From positions 387,769-451,768 of the forward strand of contig NW_004454267.1 in assembly GCF_000283155.1 (NCBI RefSeq): DNA of 64,000 nt, written 5' to 3'. A program made the position numbers and the translations under genes. The DNA comes from Ceratotherium simum simum (taxonomy: Eukaryota; Chordata; Mammalia; Perissodactyla; Rhinocerotidae). The notes beneath the pieces are model-generated. The model searched no databases and was not told the origin of the DNA. It worked only from the letters and a program-made list of their open reading frames with translations. Numbering within the stretch: position 1 is the stretch's first letter; every line of letters begins with the position of its first letter. Shown one piece after another: positions 1 through 11,448 of this stretch.

Positions 1-720
1 GTCAGAAGGCAGTAGAGGGCACAGCAAAACCACAGCCGCTCACTCCCTTCCCCCTCCCGCTCGTCTTCCTACTCTGCTCCACTTGCCAGAGGGGGCACTC
101 CTCACAGGGCAGATTCCAAGACGGGAAGTGAGTGACTTTATATTCGTGGATGTGTGTCAACTTTACTGTGAAAGATAAGTTCAAGTCCCAAAAGAATGCT
201 GCGAGACACCTCAAGAAACATGTCCCCATGACAATGGTTTCCTGACTCAGCTCTTTAGATGAACTGTCAATCATAACCACTTTGGGGGTTTCCTTGTTTG
301 ATGGGCTCTGTTCATTTAAAATGAGGTAGTACTTTTATATTCTAGGTGAAGAGTTGCCTATACTGGAATTAGTATGTGGAACTGGGAGGTCACACACTGC
401 ATGCTCAGACCAGAGTATCCCTTTCAAGGCAGTGGCCCTCTCCCATCTATTCGCGGATCCTAGGTGCCCAAAGGGGCAGCCTGCTGGCTCCCCTCCTCTT
501 CCTGAAGCCACAAGTCAGACCTGCTGGGCTGACAGTCAGGAGCTGGTCTAAAGGGGCCAACTACTCACTACTTCTGCTTATCGTGGTGATGCCATGAAGC
601 CAGGGCCCAACCTCCTGCTTTTTCAGACCATCGTCGGGTCTTGAGACTTCCTACTCTGCTCACTGGGATCCAGGCTTCCTACTGTGATCACCGAAATTCT
701 TTGAGTTTCAACTTTGTGTG
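1..720. other. Intronic DNA, no recognisable element
   Basis: No gene, RNA or repeat family is recognised here. The short open frames lack splice-site support and similarity I know. From the exon layout it should lie in the IQCK intron that follows the IQ exon (inference). Confidence 0.4.
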
Positions 721-899
721 TGAGGAAGATCAGCCCTGAGCTAACATCCGTGCCCATCCTCCTTCACTTTACATGGGACGCCGCCACAGCATGGCTTGAC
801 AAGCGGTGCGTTGGTGCGCGCCCGGGATCCGAACCTGCGAACCCGGGGCTGCAGAAGCGGAGCGCGTGCACTTAACCGCTACACCACCGGGCTGGCCCC
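721..899 (-). mobile_element. ERE-type tRNA-derived SINE
   Basis: Read on the minus strand it begins with the GGCCAGCCCGGTGG head, carries a tRNA B box (GGTTCGGATCC), then the CCGCTTGTCAAGCCATGCTG body and a GATCTTCCTC 3' end. A perfect 13-bp target-site duplication, GAGTTTCAACTTT, flanks it at 703-715 and 900-912. This SINE class is specific to perissodactyls. Confidence 0.92.
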
Positions 900-936
900 G
901 AGTTTCAACTTTTTATTGTAACCAACACATCCACCA

Positions 937-1320
937 GCCAGCCCTGGTGGTCTAGTGGTTAAGATTGGGTTCATTTCCTAGACTGGGAACCACACTACCC
1001 ATCTGTCAGTTGTCACACTGTGGCGGCTGCGTGTTGCTGTGATGCTGAAAGCCATGCCACCAGTTTTTCAAATACCAGCAGGGTCACCATGGTGGACAGG
1101 TTTCAGCAGAGCTTCCAGACTAAGACAGACTAGGAAGAAGGACGTGGCCACCCACTTTCAAGAAAATCGGCCACGAAAACCCTATGAATAGCAGTGGAAC
1201 ATTGTCTGATGTAACGCCAGAAGGTGAGAGGATGGTTTGAAAAGACCCAGCAGGGTTCCATTCTGCTGCACACAGGGTCACCAGGAGTCAGAATCGACTC
1301 AACAGCACTAACAACAACAC
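937..1320 (+). mobile_element. tRNA-Glu-like head joined to an RTE-like body
   Basis: The head matches the start of tRNA-Glu, with an A box TGGTCTAGTGG at 948-958. The body from about 1018 (CTGTGGCGGCTGCGTG) to about 1300 resembles the 5' part of an RTE-clade LINE as I remember it. It ends in a CAACAAC-type short repeat, as RTE-mobilised elements often do. The family name is uncertain; it may be a known perissodactyl SINE/RTE. Confidence 0.5.
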
Positions 1321-1540
1321 ACCCACCCCCCAGGACACACAGTCCCAAAAAGGGCTAGATTGAGCTGGGCTTCACCATCGCCCACCTCATATCCCCAGAA
1401 CTATCATTCCCTCCTTTCTCCCCCATCAATAGGGAATCCATCTTTTCCTTCTTAGTAATTTGACTTTGGGGAATCTTGTTGCCCTTCTCTCCTAATGGGT
1501 TTTCATCAGTCACCAGTAACCCCGATATTTTAAAAAATTC

Positions 1541-2915
1541 TGGTAAAATACACATAACATAAAATTTACCATTTTAACCAGTTTAAAGTGTACAGTTCAG
1601 TGGCATTAAGTACATTCACAATGTTGTGCAACCATCACCACTATCTAGTTCCAGAAGATTTTCATCACCCCAAAATGAAACTCCACGTGCATTAAGCAGT
1701 CAGTCCCTCCCCGTTCTCCCCTCCCCCGAGCCCATGGCATCCACTACTCTGCTCTAGTCTCCATAGTCTCTGCTGTCTTTAGATCCACAGTCTCTATGGA
1801 TTTGCCTATTCTGGATATTTCATGTACATGAAATCATATAATACATGGCCTTTTGTGTCTGGATTCTTTCGCTTAGCACATAATATTTTCAAGGCTCATC
1901 CACATTGTAGCATGTATCAGGATTTCTTTCCTGAACAATATGCCATTGTATAGACATACCACATGTTGTTTATCCATTTGTCAGTTGATGGGCATTTGAG
2001 TTGTTTCTACCCTTTGGCTATTGTGAATAAAGCTGCTATGAGCATGTGTGGACAGGGTTTTGTTTGAACACCTATTTTCAATTTTTTTGAGTATATACAT
2101 AGGAGTAGACTTTGCTAGGTCATATGGTAATTTCATGATTAACTTATTAAGAAACCACCAATTGTTCTTCACAGTGGCTGCGTCACTTTACGTTCTCATC
2201 AGCAACGTATGACAGTTCTAATTTCCATTTTTAAAATTATTATTATTATTATACCATCCTAGTGGGCGTAAAGTGGTATCTCATTGTGGTTTTGATTTGA
2301 ATTTCCCTAATGACTATGACATTGAGCATCTTTTCACTTGCTTGTTGGCTATTGGTATATCTTTGGAAAAATGTATATTAAAGTCTTTTGGCCATTATAA
2401 AATTGAGTTTTTTGTCTTTTTATTGTTGAGTTATAAGAATTCATTATTTATTCTGGACACTAGACTCTTATCAGATATATGATTTACAAATATTTTCTCC
2501 CATTCTGTGAGCTGTCTTTTCACTCTCCTGATAGTGTTCTTTGATACACAAAGTTTTTAATTTTGATGAAGTCCAATTTAGCTATTTTTTTTCTTTTATT
2601 GCTTGCACTTTGGGTGTCATATCTAAGAAATCATTGCTGAATCCAAGGTCATAAAAATTTATTTCTATGTTTTCTTATATGAGTTATACAGTTTTAGCTC
2701 TTATATTTAGCTCTCTGATTCATTTGGAGTTAATTTTTGTATATGGTGTAAGGTTAGAGTCCAACTTCATTCTTCTGCATGTGGACATCAGTTTTCCCAG
2801 CATCATTTGTCGAAGAGACTATTATTTCCTCCACTGAACAGTTGTGGTACCCTTGTCAAAAATCTAATGACCACAGATGCATGGGTTCATTTCTGAACTC
2901 TCAATTCTATTCCCA
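1541..2915 (-). mobile_element. Old L1 LINE, 3' part, antisense
   Basis: The plus strand shows the antisense L1M 3'-UTR signature (GGTAAAATACACATAACATA), followed by antisense ORF2 C-terminal sequence (CCATTGTATAGACATACCAC, GAATAAAGCTGCTATGAGCA). Many stops and indels break the frame, so it is a dead copy. The left end is the L1 3' end. The right limit is approximate. Confidence 0.88.
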
Positions 2916-4265
2916 CAATGGGTTTTTTTCTTTTAAGTTAAAATTTATTGACCTTCTAAATGAGGTATAGGAATTGTAATAAAGCTTAGTCTATTACAGT
3001 TAATACTGCTTCTAATTTATCATATGAACTACTTTCAGAAATGTTCATCGCAGCGGGATTGAAAGAGTATTTGCAAAACGTGGCAATGTTGTTTAGATGA
3101 GTATACCGCATTCTAAGTCTCCTGGCATCCAGAGAGATTTGCCTCTGTGGAATTGGAAACAAAAGACCAAGCAACAACAAAAGTTATGTAGATCCAGATC
3201 CATCACTAAACCTAAGCACTTTTTTTTTTTTAGTTTCAAAGCAAGAACATCCACATTTAATTGGTGGGGAGCCCAGTCTTGACAAACTTGCAACCATGAA
3301 CATCTTTTAACCTTTTACCTTCCTGGATTAGTTTCCAAAGAGTCCTGCTGTCCTCTAGAAGGGTCCTTCCATGGGTTTTTATAACTAGGAATCTTGGGGA
3401 GAAATGTTGGGGTTGAGGTGATCTCAATCCCTTTCCTTCCAGAAAGTTCCTAGGTTCTTTATGCAAACTGAGCTCATGGACCCCAGAGCTCTACTCAAAA
3501 GAAGAATTTGGAGAACTGCCCTTATCAAACTCAAGAAAAATAGAGTCCTTCCTATCACTTCCTCTCCCAGGGCATGGGGTGCATTACTGGTCTTAAGAAA
3601 ACTACTCCAGAGATTTTTTTCTCCAAAATAAAGATGACTGACAGTTCCTGGTGAACTTATAAATGGAAGTTGCTCTTGCTTAAAGAAAAAGAAAATATAC
3701 AATTTATTTATAAAAATATATATTTAAAATTATATATGCATATAAAGTACTGTATATGCATACACATATAAAGTATAAAGTTACGCAGATTTCAGAGTAA
3801 AAACAGGCCTACATTAGTGTCATAGAATATAGAATCCCGCAAATCTTTTAAATTACAAACCAACATTTTTACAGGGTTTCCTCAAGTCTCACGTTCAGAA
3901 GATTAGGCACCTTCCACATCTCTGTTCTGGGTAGGCGGGTTATCAGCTGTGGTCTGAGCAAGCCCAGACCGTCTTGGAGGGGTGAAAAGGGGATTATCCA
4001 CAACTTTCCCACAACCTTCTGTTTATCAGGCTCCAAGCACACAGAAATCCCCACATTTCTGCACTGTGATAACTGACACCCTTCGTGAGAATAAACCCGA
4101 AGGATCTTCTGAATCACTAAAGAAAGGATAACACTGATTATAACAGCAAGTTGACTAGGTTTTATTATAGTCAAACTCTTTCTTTACAATTGGTTTATTC
4201 TTAAAGTTTGGAAGGATACACAGGGAGTGTGGGTTCCTCTAGGGAGGAAGTGAAATGGGGGGAAG
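2916..4265. other. Mostly unassigned intronic DNA, AT-rich patch
   Basis: No exon or clear repeat is seen apart from an AT-rich stretch at about 3695-3790 that resembles a remnant of an L1 3' tail. A T-run lies near 3221-3231. The strand compositions and short open frames show no coding signal. Confidence 0.35.
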
Positions 4266-4275
4266 GGGCTTTCGC

Positions 4276-4516
4276 TTTTTTTTTTGAGGAAGACCAGCCC
4301 TGAGCTAACATCCGATGCCAATCCTCCTCTTTTTTTGCTGAGGAAGACCGGCCCTGGGCTAATATCTGTGCCCATCTTCCTCTACTCTACGTGGGACACC
4401 GCCACAGCATGGCCTGACAAGCCGTGCGTCAGTGAGCACCCGGGATCTGAACCGGCGGACCCAGATTGCCACAGCAGATCTGCGCGTTTAACCGCTTGCG
4501 CCACCGCGCCGGCCCC
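4276..4516 (-). mobile_element. ERE-type SINE, antisense, doubled 3' module
   Basis: The poly-T at 4276-4285 is the reverse of the A tail. The GAGGAAGACCAGCCCTGAGC module occurs twice before the tRNA-like part and the CGCCGGCCCC head end. The target-site duplication GGGCTTTCRCTTTTT is at about 4266-4280 and 4517-4531, with one mismatch. It interrupts an older, unassigned repeat-like sequence. Confidence 0.92.
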
Positions 4517-4531
4517 GGGCTTTCACTTTTT

Positions 4532-5283
4532 ACTCCATATTTTTCTGGATTGGATCATTTGGTATGTTTACAATGAGCATATATTGTTTTAGGAATACAA
4601 GTGTCTTAATTAACTTACTTTTTCTTACAACCCCTTGAACTCGCAATTACCTAAATATTCAACAAACAGAAACACCCATTTCCCCATCATTCTGGAAGCC
4701 TGTAGTTCTCAGGGTTCTGCTGACCAGTTTAGGGTTATTTTCCTCTGTTTGGCCAGAGAACCTTCATCTTTTCCTTAATATCCCCCGTTTCGAACCGAAA
4801 ACTGCTATTGACCAATGTGGAATACAGCAGCCTCGTTAGTTAACTTCTCATTACCAGGAAAGCCTGGATCCCTAGAGAATGCTTTTGTGAGCCCTGGGGA
4901 AAGCATGCACCCATTGAACTAGGCTAATCCTGGTTATTACTGTCATGATTAGGTAATCAATTTAAATGGGGGTGGTTGTGCCAATCAGCAAATACCGTAG
5001 GGTGCAATGTAATGTTTAACGCGTAAACAATTTCATTGCAAAACAAAGGCTCCCTTATCAGTGGCTTTCTACTTTTACTTCTTTAAATTACCACTTGGAG
5101 TCCATCTGCTCTTCCAAGATAGGCACACTGAGTATTATATACATTATTTTGTACTTGACTTTGGGGTACGACTAGGAAGAAAACTTCATTATGTGGACGT
5201 GATTTTCTTTTAAAGAAAACCTTGTGCACCAATCAAATTCTCCTAATTATACATTACTCTGATGAAAACCAACACAGGGTACC
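4532..5283. other. Unassigned intronic DNA
   Basis: No gene or named repeat recognised. The first 80 bp after the SINE (TTTACAATGAGCATATATTG) resemble an L1-type 3' tail split by the SINE insertion. Confidence 0.35.
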
Positions 5284-5520
5284 ATATTGGTTAAGAAAGC
5301 CAATTCTGGATCAGAGAGCCTAAAGTTGAATTTCAGCTCTGTAAATTACAAGCTGAGAAACCTTGAGCAAGTTATTTAAACTCTCTGAGCCTCGATTTCC
5401 TCACCTGTAAAAAGGGGATAATACACATTGGATTGGTGTGAAATCCAATGGATTGGTGTGAAAACAAGATGAGATATCATCTGGTGCATAATAAGCTCTC
5501 TCTGTGTTAGCAATTTCTTA
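5284..5520 (+). repeat. MIR SINE
   Basis: The order GGTTAAGAAAGCC, CTTGAGCAAGTTATTTAAAC, CTCTGAGCC, TTTCCTCACCTGTAAAA is the MIR consensus order in sense. A local 20-bp-period duplication (TGGATTGGTGTGAAA at 5429-5443 and 5449-5463) lies inside it. Confidence 0.85.
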
Positions 5521-6430
5521 AATCAATTAATAAAGCAATGAGAATAATCTGAATTCAGCTCTGAGGGTGCATCCTACAATTGCTGTTAGGACATGGTGCC
5601 AAGCGGCCAAAGAGTCAATGAGTCATAAAATGGAAAGTGAGACCTCCTCCCAAGGGTTTACAACTTATTATACATAAATGATTTTATAATTGTATAACTT
5701 TAGGCGTAGGTCAGCTAGTAGAGAGGAATTGGGGCTGTGAGGTGCTGATTGCAGGCAGGGAACAAGAGAGAGACTGTTGCCTGGGGTTCTGAAATTACCC
5801 TTTACAGATCTATACCTCTGAATTTCTCTTAGCTCAGTTGTTTTCCTTGCTTCTTGGCAAAACAGACAAAAACATAGCAACAGCTATCCTCTCTGGATGA
5901 TTCCCTGGAGTTTTTCTAATTGCTTTGGAAGAAAATACTTCATATATTACAGTTGCTAGAAAGATGCTGGAGAAGTAACATCATGGACAGCCCTTCAGTA
6001 ATGTTCACAAGGGTGAACTCCAGCTTGGTATGAGGTGCCTCAGAAGGTTCTTGTTACATCTTTGCCATGACTTGACATACTAGTGATTATACTGAAGGAT
6101 TTTATACTCAAGAAAAGTGGGTTTCAACATACAGGGTATACGTGTTTGCAAAATCTCTTTCCATTACCTAATGAAATATTCAGAGTTCCCAACTCTCTTA
6201 TGAATTCAATTTTCTCTCTGTAAGTAAGCTTTGCGATTTCTTCTCAGATCTTTGGCAAAACAAAAGAAAAGTTAGTTTCTCATTCTGGTGGTTATGAATG
6301 TTCCTTATTGTCTTTAGGAACTAATTACAAAAACCTGTAGATATCACGTATTTCCTGGTATTGAGGAGGTGTGACAGATATTCATCTGAGGTATGGCAGT
6401 ACGCCTCTTAGGAGTTACTTGGGGCTTTCA
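5521..6430. other. Unassigned intronic DNA
   Basis: No exon, RNA gene or named repeat can be supported. Composition is AT-leaning like its surroundings. Confidence 0.35.
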
Positions 6431-6439
6431 GGAAGGATT

Positions 6440-6545
6440 AGAAGTGTGTTCTAGAGCAGCATTTTTTAAATGGTGGGTTGTAGCACACTAGTGAGTAGTA
6501 AATTCAACTTAGTGGGTTGTGAACAGCATTTTAAAAAAAGTCTAA
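6440..6545. repeat. Possible DNA-transposon relic
   Basis: The pattern TAAATGGTGGGTTGTAGCAC ... AGTGGGTTGTGAACAGCATT resembles the end of a non-autonomous hAT relic of the kind with a 'gtgggtcgtgaccagcattt' core. The assignment is from memory and weak. Confidence 0.35.
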
Positions 6546-6554
6546 TCCTATAGA

Positions 6555-8335
6555 AAATAACAGTTATTCCCTTATCATTAAGGATCTTCTTTATCTCGGA
6601 TAATGCTTTTGTCTCAAAGTCTACTGTATCTGATATTAACAATGCAAGATCACTTTCTTTTTGATTGGCATTTGCGTTATATATCTTTTTCCATCTCCTT
6701 ACTTTCAGCTATTCTGGGTCATTTTTGTGCTGCCTGTACCTCTAGCATAGAAACAGATTTCTTTTCAATCTAATCTGAAAATCAGAGATGAGCTTATTCT
6801 ATTTACATTTATTATGATTAGTGATATATTTGACCTCTCTCGTCTTATTTTGTTTTTTATTTGTCATGCTTTTATGTCTTTTTTTTCCTTTCCTGCTTTC
6901 TACTGCCTTGGGCTTTTTGTATTCCATTTTTTTCCTTCTACTGATTTGTCAGTTCACATTCTATTTTCTTTCTTTAATATGTTGTTATAATGTAATAAAC
7001 AACTTAAAGTAAAAAAACTAATCTGTCCCGCCTCCCCTCAATTACAAGGACTCTAGAACGCTTTAACTCCAATCTTCCCACTCTCAGCATTCATGACTGT
7101 TGCCTAACGTTTCAGTTTCCCCTCATTTTCACCCATTTGTGTGTGTGTGTGTGTGTGTAATAATCAATGCCTATTTAGATCTTACAGCATCCTCATTCAC
7201 CATCGTTTCCTGCATCCCACTCCCACTCCTTCCTCGTGGGTTCAATTTTCTTCTCACTGAAGTACATCATTTAGGAGTTCTTTCAGTGACACATGTGTTT
7301 GAAAATGTATTTGGCCCCTGCTCTTGAATGATAATTTAGTTGGCATATAATTCTAGGTTGAACGTTACTTTCCCTTGGGATTAGAAGAAAATACACTTCA
7401 CTGTTTTCCGGCATATACTACTGCTGATTCCAAGTCTGTAGTCAGTCTCATTGTTTTTCCTTTGTAGGTAATCCTTCCCTCAAGATTACCTGCCTTCCTT
7501 AAGGCTTCTTCTTTGCTTTTGGCATTCAAGAGTTTCACCATGAAGCATTCTGGTGTGGTTTTGTCTTTATTTATTGAGTTCAGGATTCATGTGTTTTAAA
7601 CTTTGGAATAGTCGCACTCAGTATCTCTGTGAATACTGCCTCTCCTCCGTTCATTCTACTGGCACCCTCTGGAATTCCTATTAGAATTATATTGGGCCTT
7701 CTGGTTCTCTCTCTGTCTCAAATGCTTTTCCATATCTCCCAGCCCTATCTCTGCTGCCTTCTGCCTCCCAGATCTAGCTCCCAGTTTACTAATTACCCCT
7801 CCAGCTGTGTCTATCTGCTATTTAACCACACCCAAAATACGGTCCACGGAGCAGCAACATCAGCATTACCTGGGAGCTTGTTAGAAGTGCAGATTCATGG
7901 GCTCCTCCTCAGACCTATGAAGTGAGAATTGAATAGAGAGTGAGGCCCGGGAATCCGTGTTTTGACAAACCCTCCAGGTCACTCTGACACTCACTGAAGT
8001 TTGAGGAGCACTGCGTTAGCCCATTCATAAACTGTTTTCATTTCTAGAGGTGGCACTTCTTTTTCAAATCTGATCCCTTGTTTTCTTACTGCCCTGTTCT
8101 TTCAGCAAGGCTTATGTTCTTTATTTCTCCATTTATTTTTTTAGTAAATCTCTATAATCATCTTAAATATGCTTATTTCATAGTCTCAAACTGCCACTCT
8201 TCGGGGCCTGGATTCTCCACTTGGTTATGATTACTGACTCCCCCCTTCCTTGTTGGTTTATTTTTTATTATGAGCTCATAATCGCTGAGGGCCTTAGTTC
8301 CAATTCCAAGTTTGCCCAGGTCTGAGGTCATGTCT
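6555..8335 (-). mobile_element. Old L1/HAL1 LINE, antisense, interrupted
   Basis: 6555-7030 matches antisense L1 ORF2 endonuclease/RT-linker sequence (ACAATGCAAGATCACTTTC, CATTTGCGTTATATATCTTT). 7270-7825 and 8016-8335 fit the antisense 'ataattctaggttg ... tttcaccatgaagcattctggtgtggttt' series of old L1/HAL1. A (GT)n run lies at 7137-7159. A MER5-type element splits it at about 7828-8015. No intact frame remains. Confidence 0.65.
7828..8015 (+). mobile_element. MER5-type hAT relic nested in the L1
   Basis: The sequence ACGGTCCACGGAGCAGCAAC ... CATTACCTGGGAGCTTGTTA ... TTTGAGGAGCACTG is MER5A-like. Flanks TTTAACCA and GTTAGCCC may be a decayed 8-bp hAT target duplication. It is younger than the L1 it interrupts. 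Confidence 0.8.
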
Positions 8336-8341
8336 TTTATC

Positions 8342-8570
8342 CAGGGGTCAATAATTTTTTTTTTAATAAAAGTTCAGATAGTAAATATTTTTGGCTTTAT
8401 GAGCCATACAGTCTCTGACCCAATGACTCAACTCTGCCATTATAGTATAAAAGCAACCATAGGCAACATGTTTTTTAAAACTGGGTGTGGTGCTGTTCCA
8501 ATAAAACTTTATTTATAAAAACAGGCAGTGGGCCAGTTGTGGTTCACAGGCTATAGTTTGTCAGCCCCTG
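8342..8570 (+). mobile_element. Non-autonomous hAT-like relic (copy 1)
   Basis: Terminal inverted repeats CAGGGGTCA and TCAGCCCCTG bound a body with GTTCAGATAGTAAATATTTT and CCAATAAAACTTTATTTATA, a common mammalian element. Two further copies are at 39853 and 56068. No open frame for a transposase remains. Confidence 0.75.
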
Positions 8571-8664
8571 CTCTTATTCTTGAGTGGGCATTAGAACTGT
8601 AGCCCCCAGCTTCCCTTATTGCCTCTTCCATCTCTCTATATGTATTACATAAATTATTTCAAGA

Positions 8665-8845
8665 CAGTTTCCTAAACTTACCTGATGATATTGAGATCGC
8701 TTAGGGCCCTTGTTAAAAATAGAATCCCAGGCTCTTGCCCTGTAGGTTCTGATTCAGGCCATGTGAGGTGGAACCAAGGCATCAGTATGTTTAGCAAGAA
8801 CCCCAGGTGATTCTAACGATCTGAAAAGTTTGGGAAACCCTGTTC
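8665..8845 (+). mobile_element. MER5-type relic
   Basis: CTTGTTAAAAATAGAATCCC, GTTCTGATTCAGG and CCCCAGGTGATTCTAACGAT followed by AAGTTTGGGAAAC are MER5 hallmarks. Confidence 0.8.
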
Positions 8846-9409
8846 TAACAGAAGACAATGGGAAGAACGGACTTAATGTTACAAGACTTACCACCCCCAC
8901 GTCTGTACAACTTTGTCTCAGTTCTTACTCACATGATGCCACGTTGATTACTGCAAATCCTTAAAATCAGGGTCAAGGGCGGCTCAGGCTATTAGTGTAT
9001 GGTCAGGAGAAGGATGTGTGTGACTCACGAACAGCTGGTGCTTTTTGGTGGGGTAGCCTTTCCAGTGCGGTTCTAGAAAGGCCTTCTCCCAGGAAGCCAC
9101 ACCTATTTTTTACTAAAGGCTCTTGAATAATACAGCCATAGCACACTACAAACTTGGAAAAAACAGAATTTCCCCCAACAGCTCAGTGATAACAGTTGAG
9201 GTAAGAGTTCATCCAACTTTTCTTGGTATTTGTTTATGCAAATAATCAGGGAATGAATAAGTTGCAAAAGCATTTAAGGTATCGGATAAACTTTCCAGTG
9301 ATTTATAGGGTTAAATTACAGCAAAGTTTGCTATGCCAAAGACCATATTATTGCACAATGCTTTCATCTCCTTCTTACCATTAAAGCCAGAGCTGACATT
9401 TATGTAGTT
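8846..9409. other. Unassigned intronic DNA
   Basis: Nothing recognisable is seen between two MER5-type relics. Confidence 0.35.
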
Positions 9410-9468
9410 ATAGCAGCCCAGATGTTTCTAATGTGCAGTCAAGGTTGAGAGCCACTGCTGTAGACTAA
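9410..9468 (+). mobile_element. MER5 right-end fragment
   Basis: CCCAGATGTTTCTAATGTGC and AAGGTTGAGAGCCACTGC match one MER5 end; the other half is missing. Confidence 0.6.
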
Positions 9469-9493
9469 GGCGTGGACAATTAACCCCCTCCAC

Positions 9494-9690
9494 CAGTGGC
9501 TCGCAAAGTGTGGTCCCCAAACTACCAGCATTGGCATCACCTGAGAACTAGTTTGAGAGGCAAGTTCTCGGGCCCCACTCATGTCCTACTGACTCAGTTA
9601 CTCCGGGGTCGGGACCCAGCAATCCGTGTGTTAACCGGCCCTCCAGCTAATTCCAATGCAGTCTAAAGTTTAAGAATTGTGGCACTATGC
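9494..9690 (+). mobile_element. MER5-type relic
   Basis: GTGGCTCGCAAAGTGTGGTC, GGCATCACCTGAGAACTAG, CAATCCGTGTGTTAACCGGC and TCTAAAGTTTAAGAATTGTG run in MER5A order. Confidence 0.8.
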
Positions 9691-9699
9691 CCCTAGTGA

Positions 9700-10185
9700 A
9701 TCACAGCTCCTTGGATTTCTGCCCCTTTGAAAACTTTGCCTCTCTTCTCATTAAGAGGGGGAGTCTACCGGCCCCCCCTTGAATCTAGGCGAGACTTGTG
9801 ACTTGGTTTGACCAATAGAAGGTAACTCAAGTGCTGTTGTGCTAGTTCCAGAGTCTAGGCCTCAAGAAGGCATGAAGCTTCCACTTTTGTCCTCCTGGAA
9901 TGTTTCTTCCACAAGGTAAGGAGCTGGTCTGGCCTCCTGGAGGATGCGCCATATGGAGGAGAACTGAGGTGCCCCAGCCAACAGCCAGCACCGAGGCCCC
10001 AGATGTGTGAGTGAGGCCAGTTTGGACCTTCCAGTCCAGTCCAGTCACCAGCTGACTGTAGCCACATGAGTGAGTCAAGGAGACAGCAGGAGAGGAAGCC
10101 CTCAGCTAACGCACAGAATCGTGAAAAATAATCAATTGCTGTGGTTTTAAGTCACTAAGATTTAGCAGCAGAAGGGACTAACTTG
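9700..10185 (+). mobile_element. MaLR-like solo LTR
   Basis: The order CCCCTTTGAATCTAGGC-like start, GTGACTTGGTTTGACCAATAG, CCAACAGCCAGCACC, TGTGTGAGTGAGGCCA and GTTTTAAGTCACTAAGATTT is that of an old mammalian LTR family. No internal retroviral sequence is beside it. The subfamily name is uncertain. Confidence 0.6.
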
Positions 10186-11040
10186 CAGCTGTGCAATGTC
10201 CCCATAACCTTTGCCTTGAAGGGAAATTGGGTTAGCCCTTTAAAGAAAAAGACTCTGGGGAAGTTGGGGATTTGGCTGGTACTAATCGCCAAGCCAGCTA
10301 AGAGGTGCCTCATATGCAGGGCCGGCTTCCTGGGCATTGCCCTCTGTGGTCACACAGGCTCCGCGCTTAGAAAGGCCTCACACTTGTTTTAATGCTCTGC
10401 TGTTGCCATCTAGAAATTCTCGGTAACTTTGAACAAGGAGCTCTGAGTTTTCATTTCATACCGGGCCCTGCAGACTATGTAGCCAGTCCTGCTAATATGC
10501 AGTTTTCCTTTTTATGCCTCACAACAACCCCAGGAGTTTGGTTTCGTCAGCTTCCGTCACATATTTGGGATATGTTGTGACTAAGCAAATAAAAAGGGGG
10601 GTTTTACTGACAGCCTGGCAAGTTGGCGAAGCATTTTCTGGGCATAATGAGGAAAATCCACTTGCAGATATAACCCAGAGTATATATAAACAAGTACAGG
10701 GCCAGACAGGGGGAAGGGAAGGGCCTGGCCTGGGAAGCTAGGCCCCAAGCAGCCTAAATTCACTATTTATAGTGCTGTGGCCTATTTTGGCCTGCTGGGT
10801 GGCCCTGAAAATTGCCCTGAGAACTGGGCCTGGAAACACAATGGAAACCAGGCGCCTTCATTCTGGGTATGGCTGGAATCATGCTGGGCACGGACAAAGG
10901 TTTTTCTGATGAGCTCAAGGACATTTTGAAAAACAGGATTTTCTTTAACAGGGAATTTTTAAGAATTTAAGAGAAACCATCAGGAAATGATCAGGAATGT
11001 ATTCTTAGGGAAGAAAACGCAGGGATCAAATCAAGTCAAT
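10186..11040. other. Unique intronic block
   Basis: No repeat family is recognised. It contains clustered muscle-type motifs (separate entry) and a TATATATAAA stretch at 10681-10690. No exon with splice sites is supported. It is a candidate conserved non-coding element. Confidence 0.45.
10763..10790. promoter_or_regulatory. Paired MEF2 site and SRF CArG box
   Basis: CTATTTATAG at 10763-10772 is a perfect MEF2 consensus, and CCTATTTTGG at 10781-10790 is a perfect CArG box (CC, six A/T, GG), eight bases apart. A CACTTG E-box is at 10659-10664. The motifs are seen directly; enhancer function is inference. Confidence 0.45.
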
Positions 11041-11044
11041 AAAG

Positions 11045-11255
11045 AGCTAACAGTTATGAGGACCTAACCACGTGCCAGGCACTGTGCTAAGCTCTCGGGG
11101 TGCACTGTTTCCTTTATACCCTCACATGTAACCCTGAGAGGGCAGCCCTATTATCACCCCCATTTCACAGGAAAGGAAACTGAGGCTTGGGAAAACCAAG
11201 TAATTTACTGAAGGTCACGGGGGTGGTAAGCCAGATTCAAACCCGCATCATGGCA
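11045..11255 (-). repeat. MIR SINE, antisense
   Basis: CACGTGCCAGGCACTGTGCT, CCCTATTATCACCCCCATTT and GGAAACTGAGGCTTGGG follow the reversed MIR consensus. Confidence 0.88.
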
Positions 11256-11277
11256 CTCCATCAACCCAGGCCGTTAC

Positions 11278-11448
11278 CTACAGCACTGCTTCTCAAACTT
11301 GAGCATGCAAAGACTCACCTGGGATTCTTGTTAAGATGCAGATTCCGATTTGGGAGGTCTGGGGTGGGGCCTAAATTCTGCATTTCTAACCAGTTGCCAC
11401 GTGAAGATGATACCACTGGTCCACGGACCACAATTTGAATAGCAAGGA
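11278..11448 (-). mobile_element. MER5-type relic
   Basis: GCTTCTCAAACTTGAGCATG, ACTCACCTGGGATTCTTGTT and GGTCCACGGACCACAATTTG are MER5A-type ends. The strand is uncertain because the element is nearly palindromic. Confidence 0.75.
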
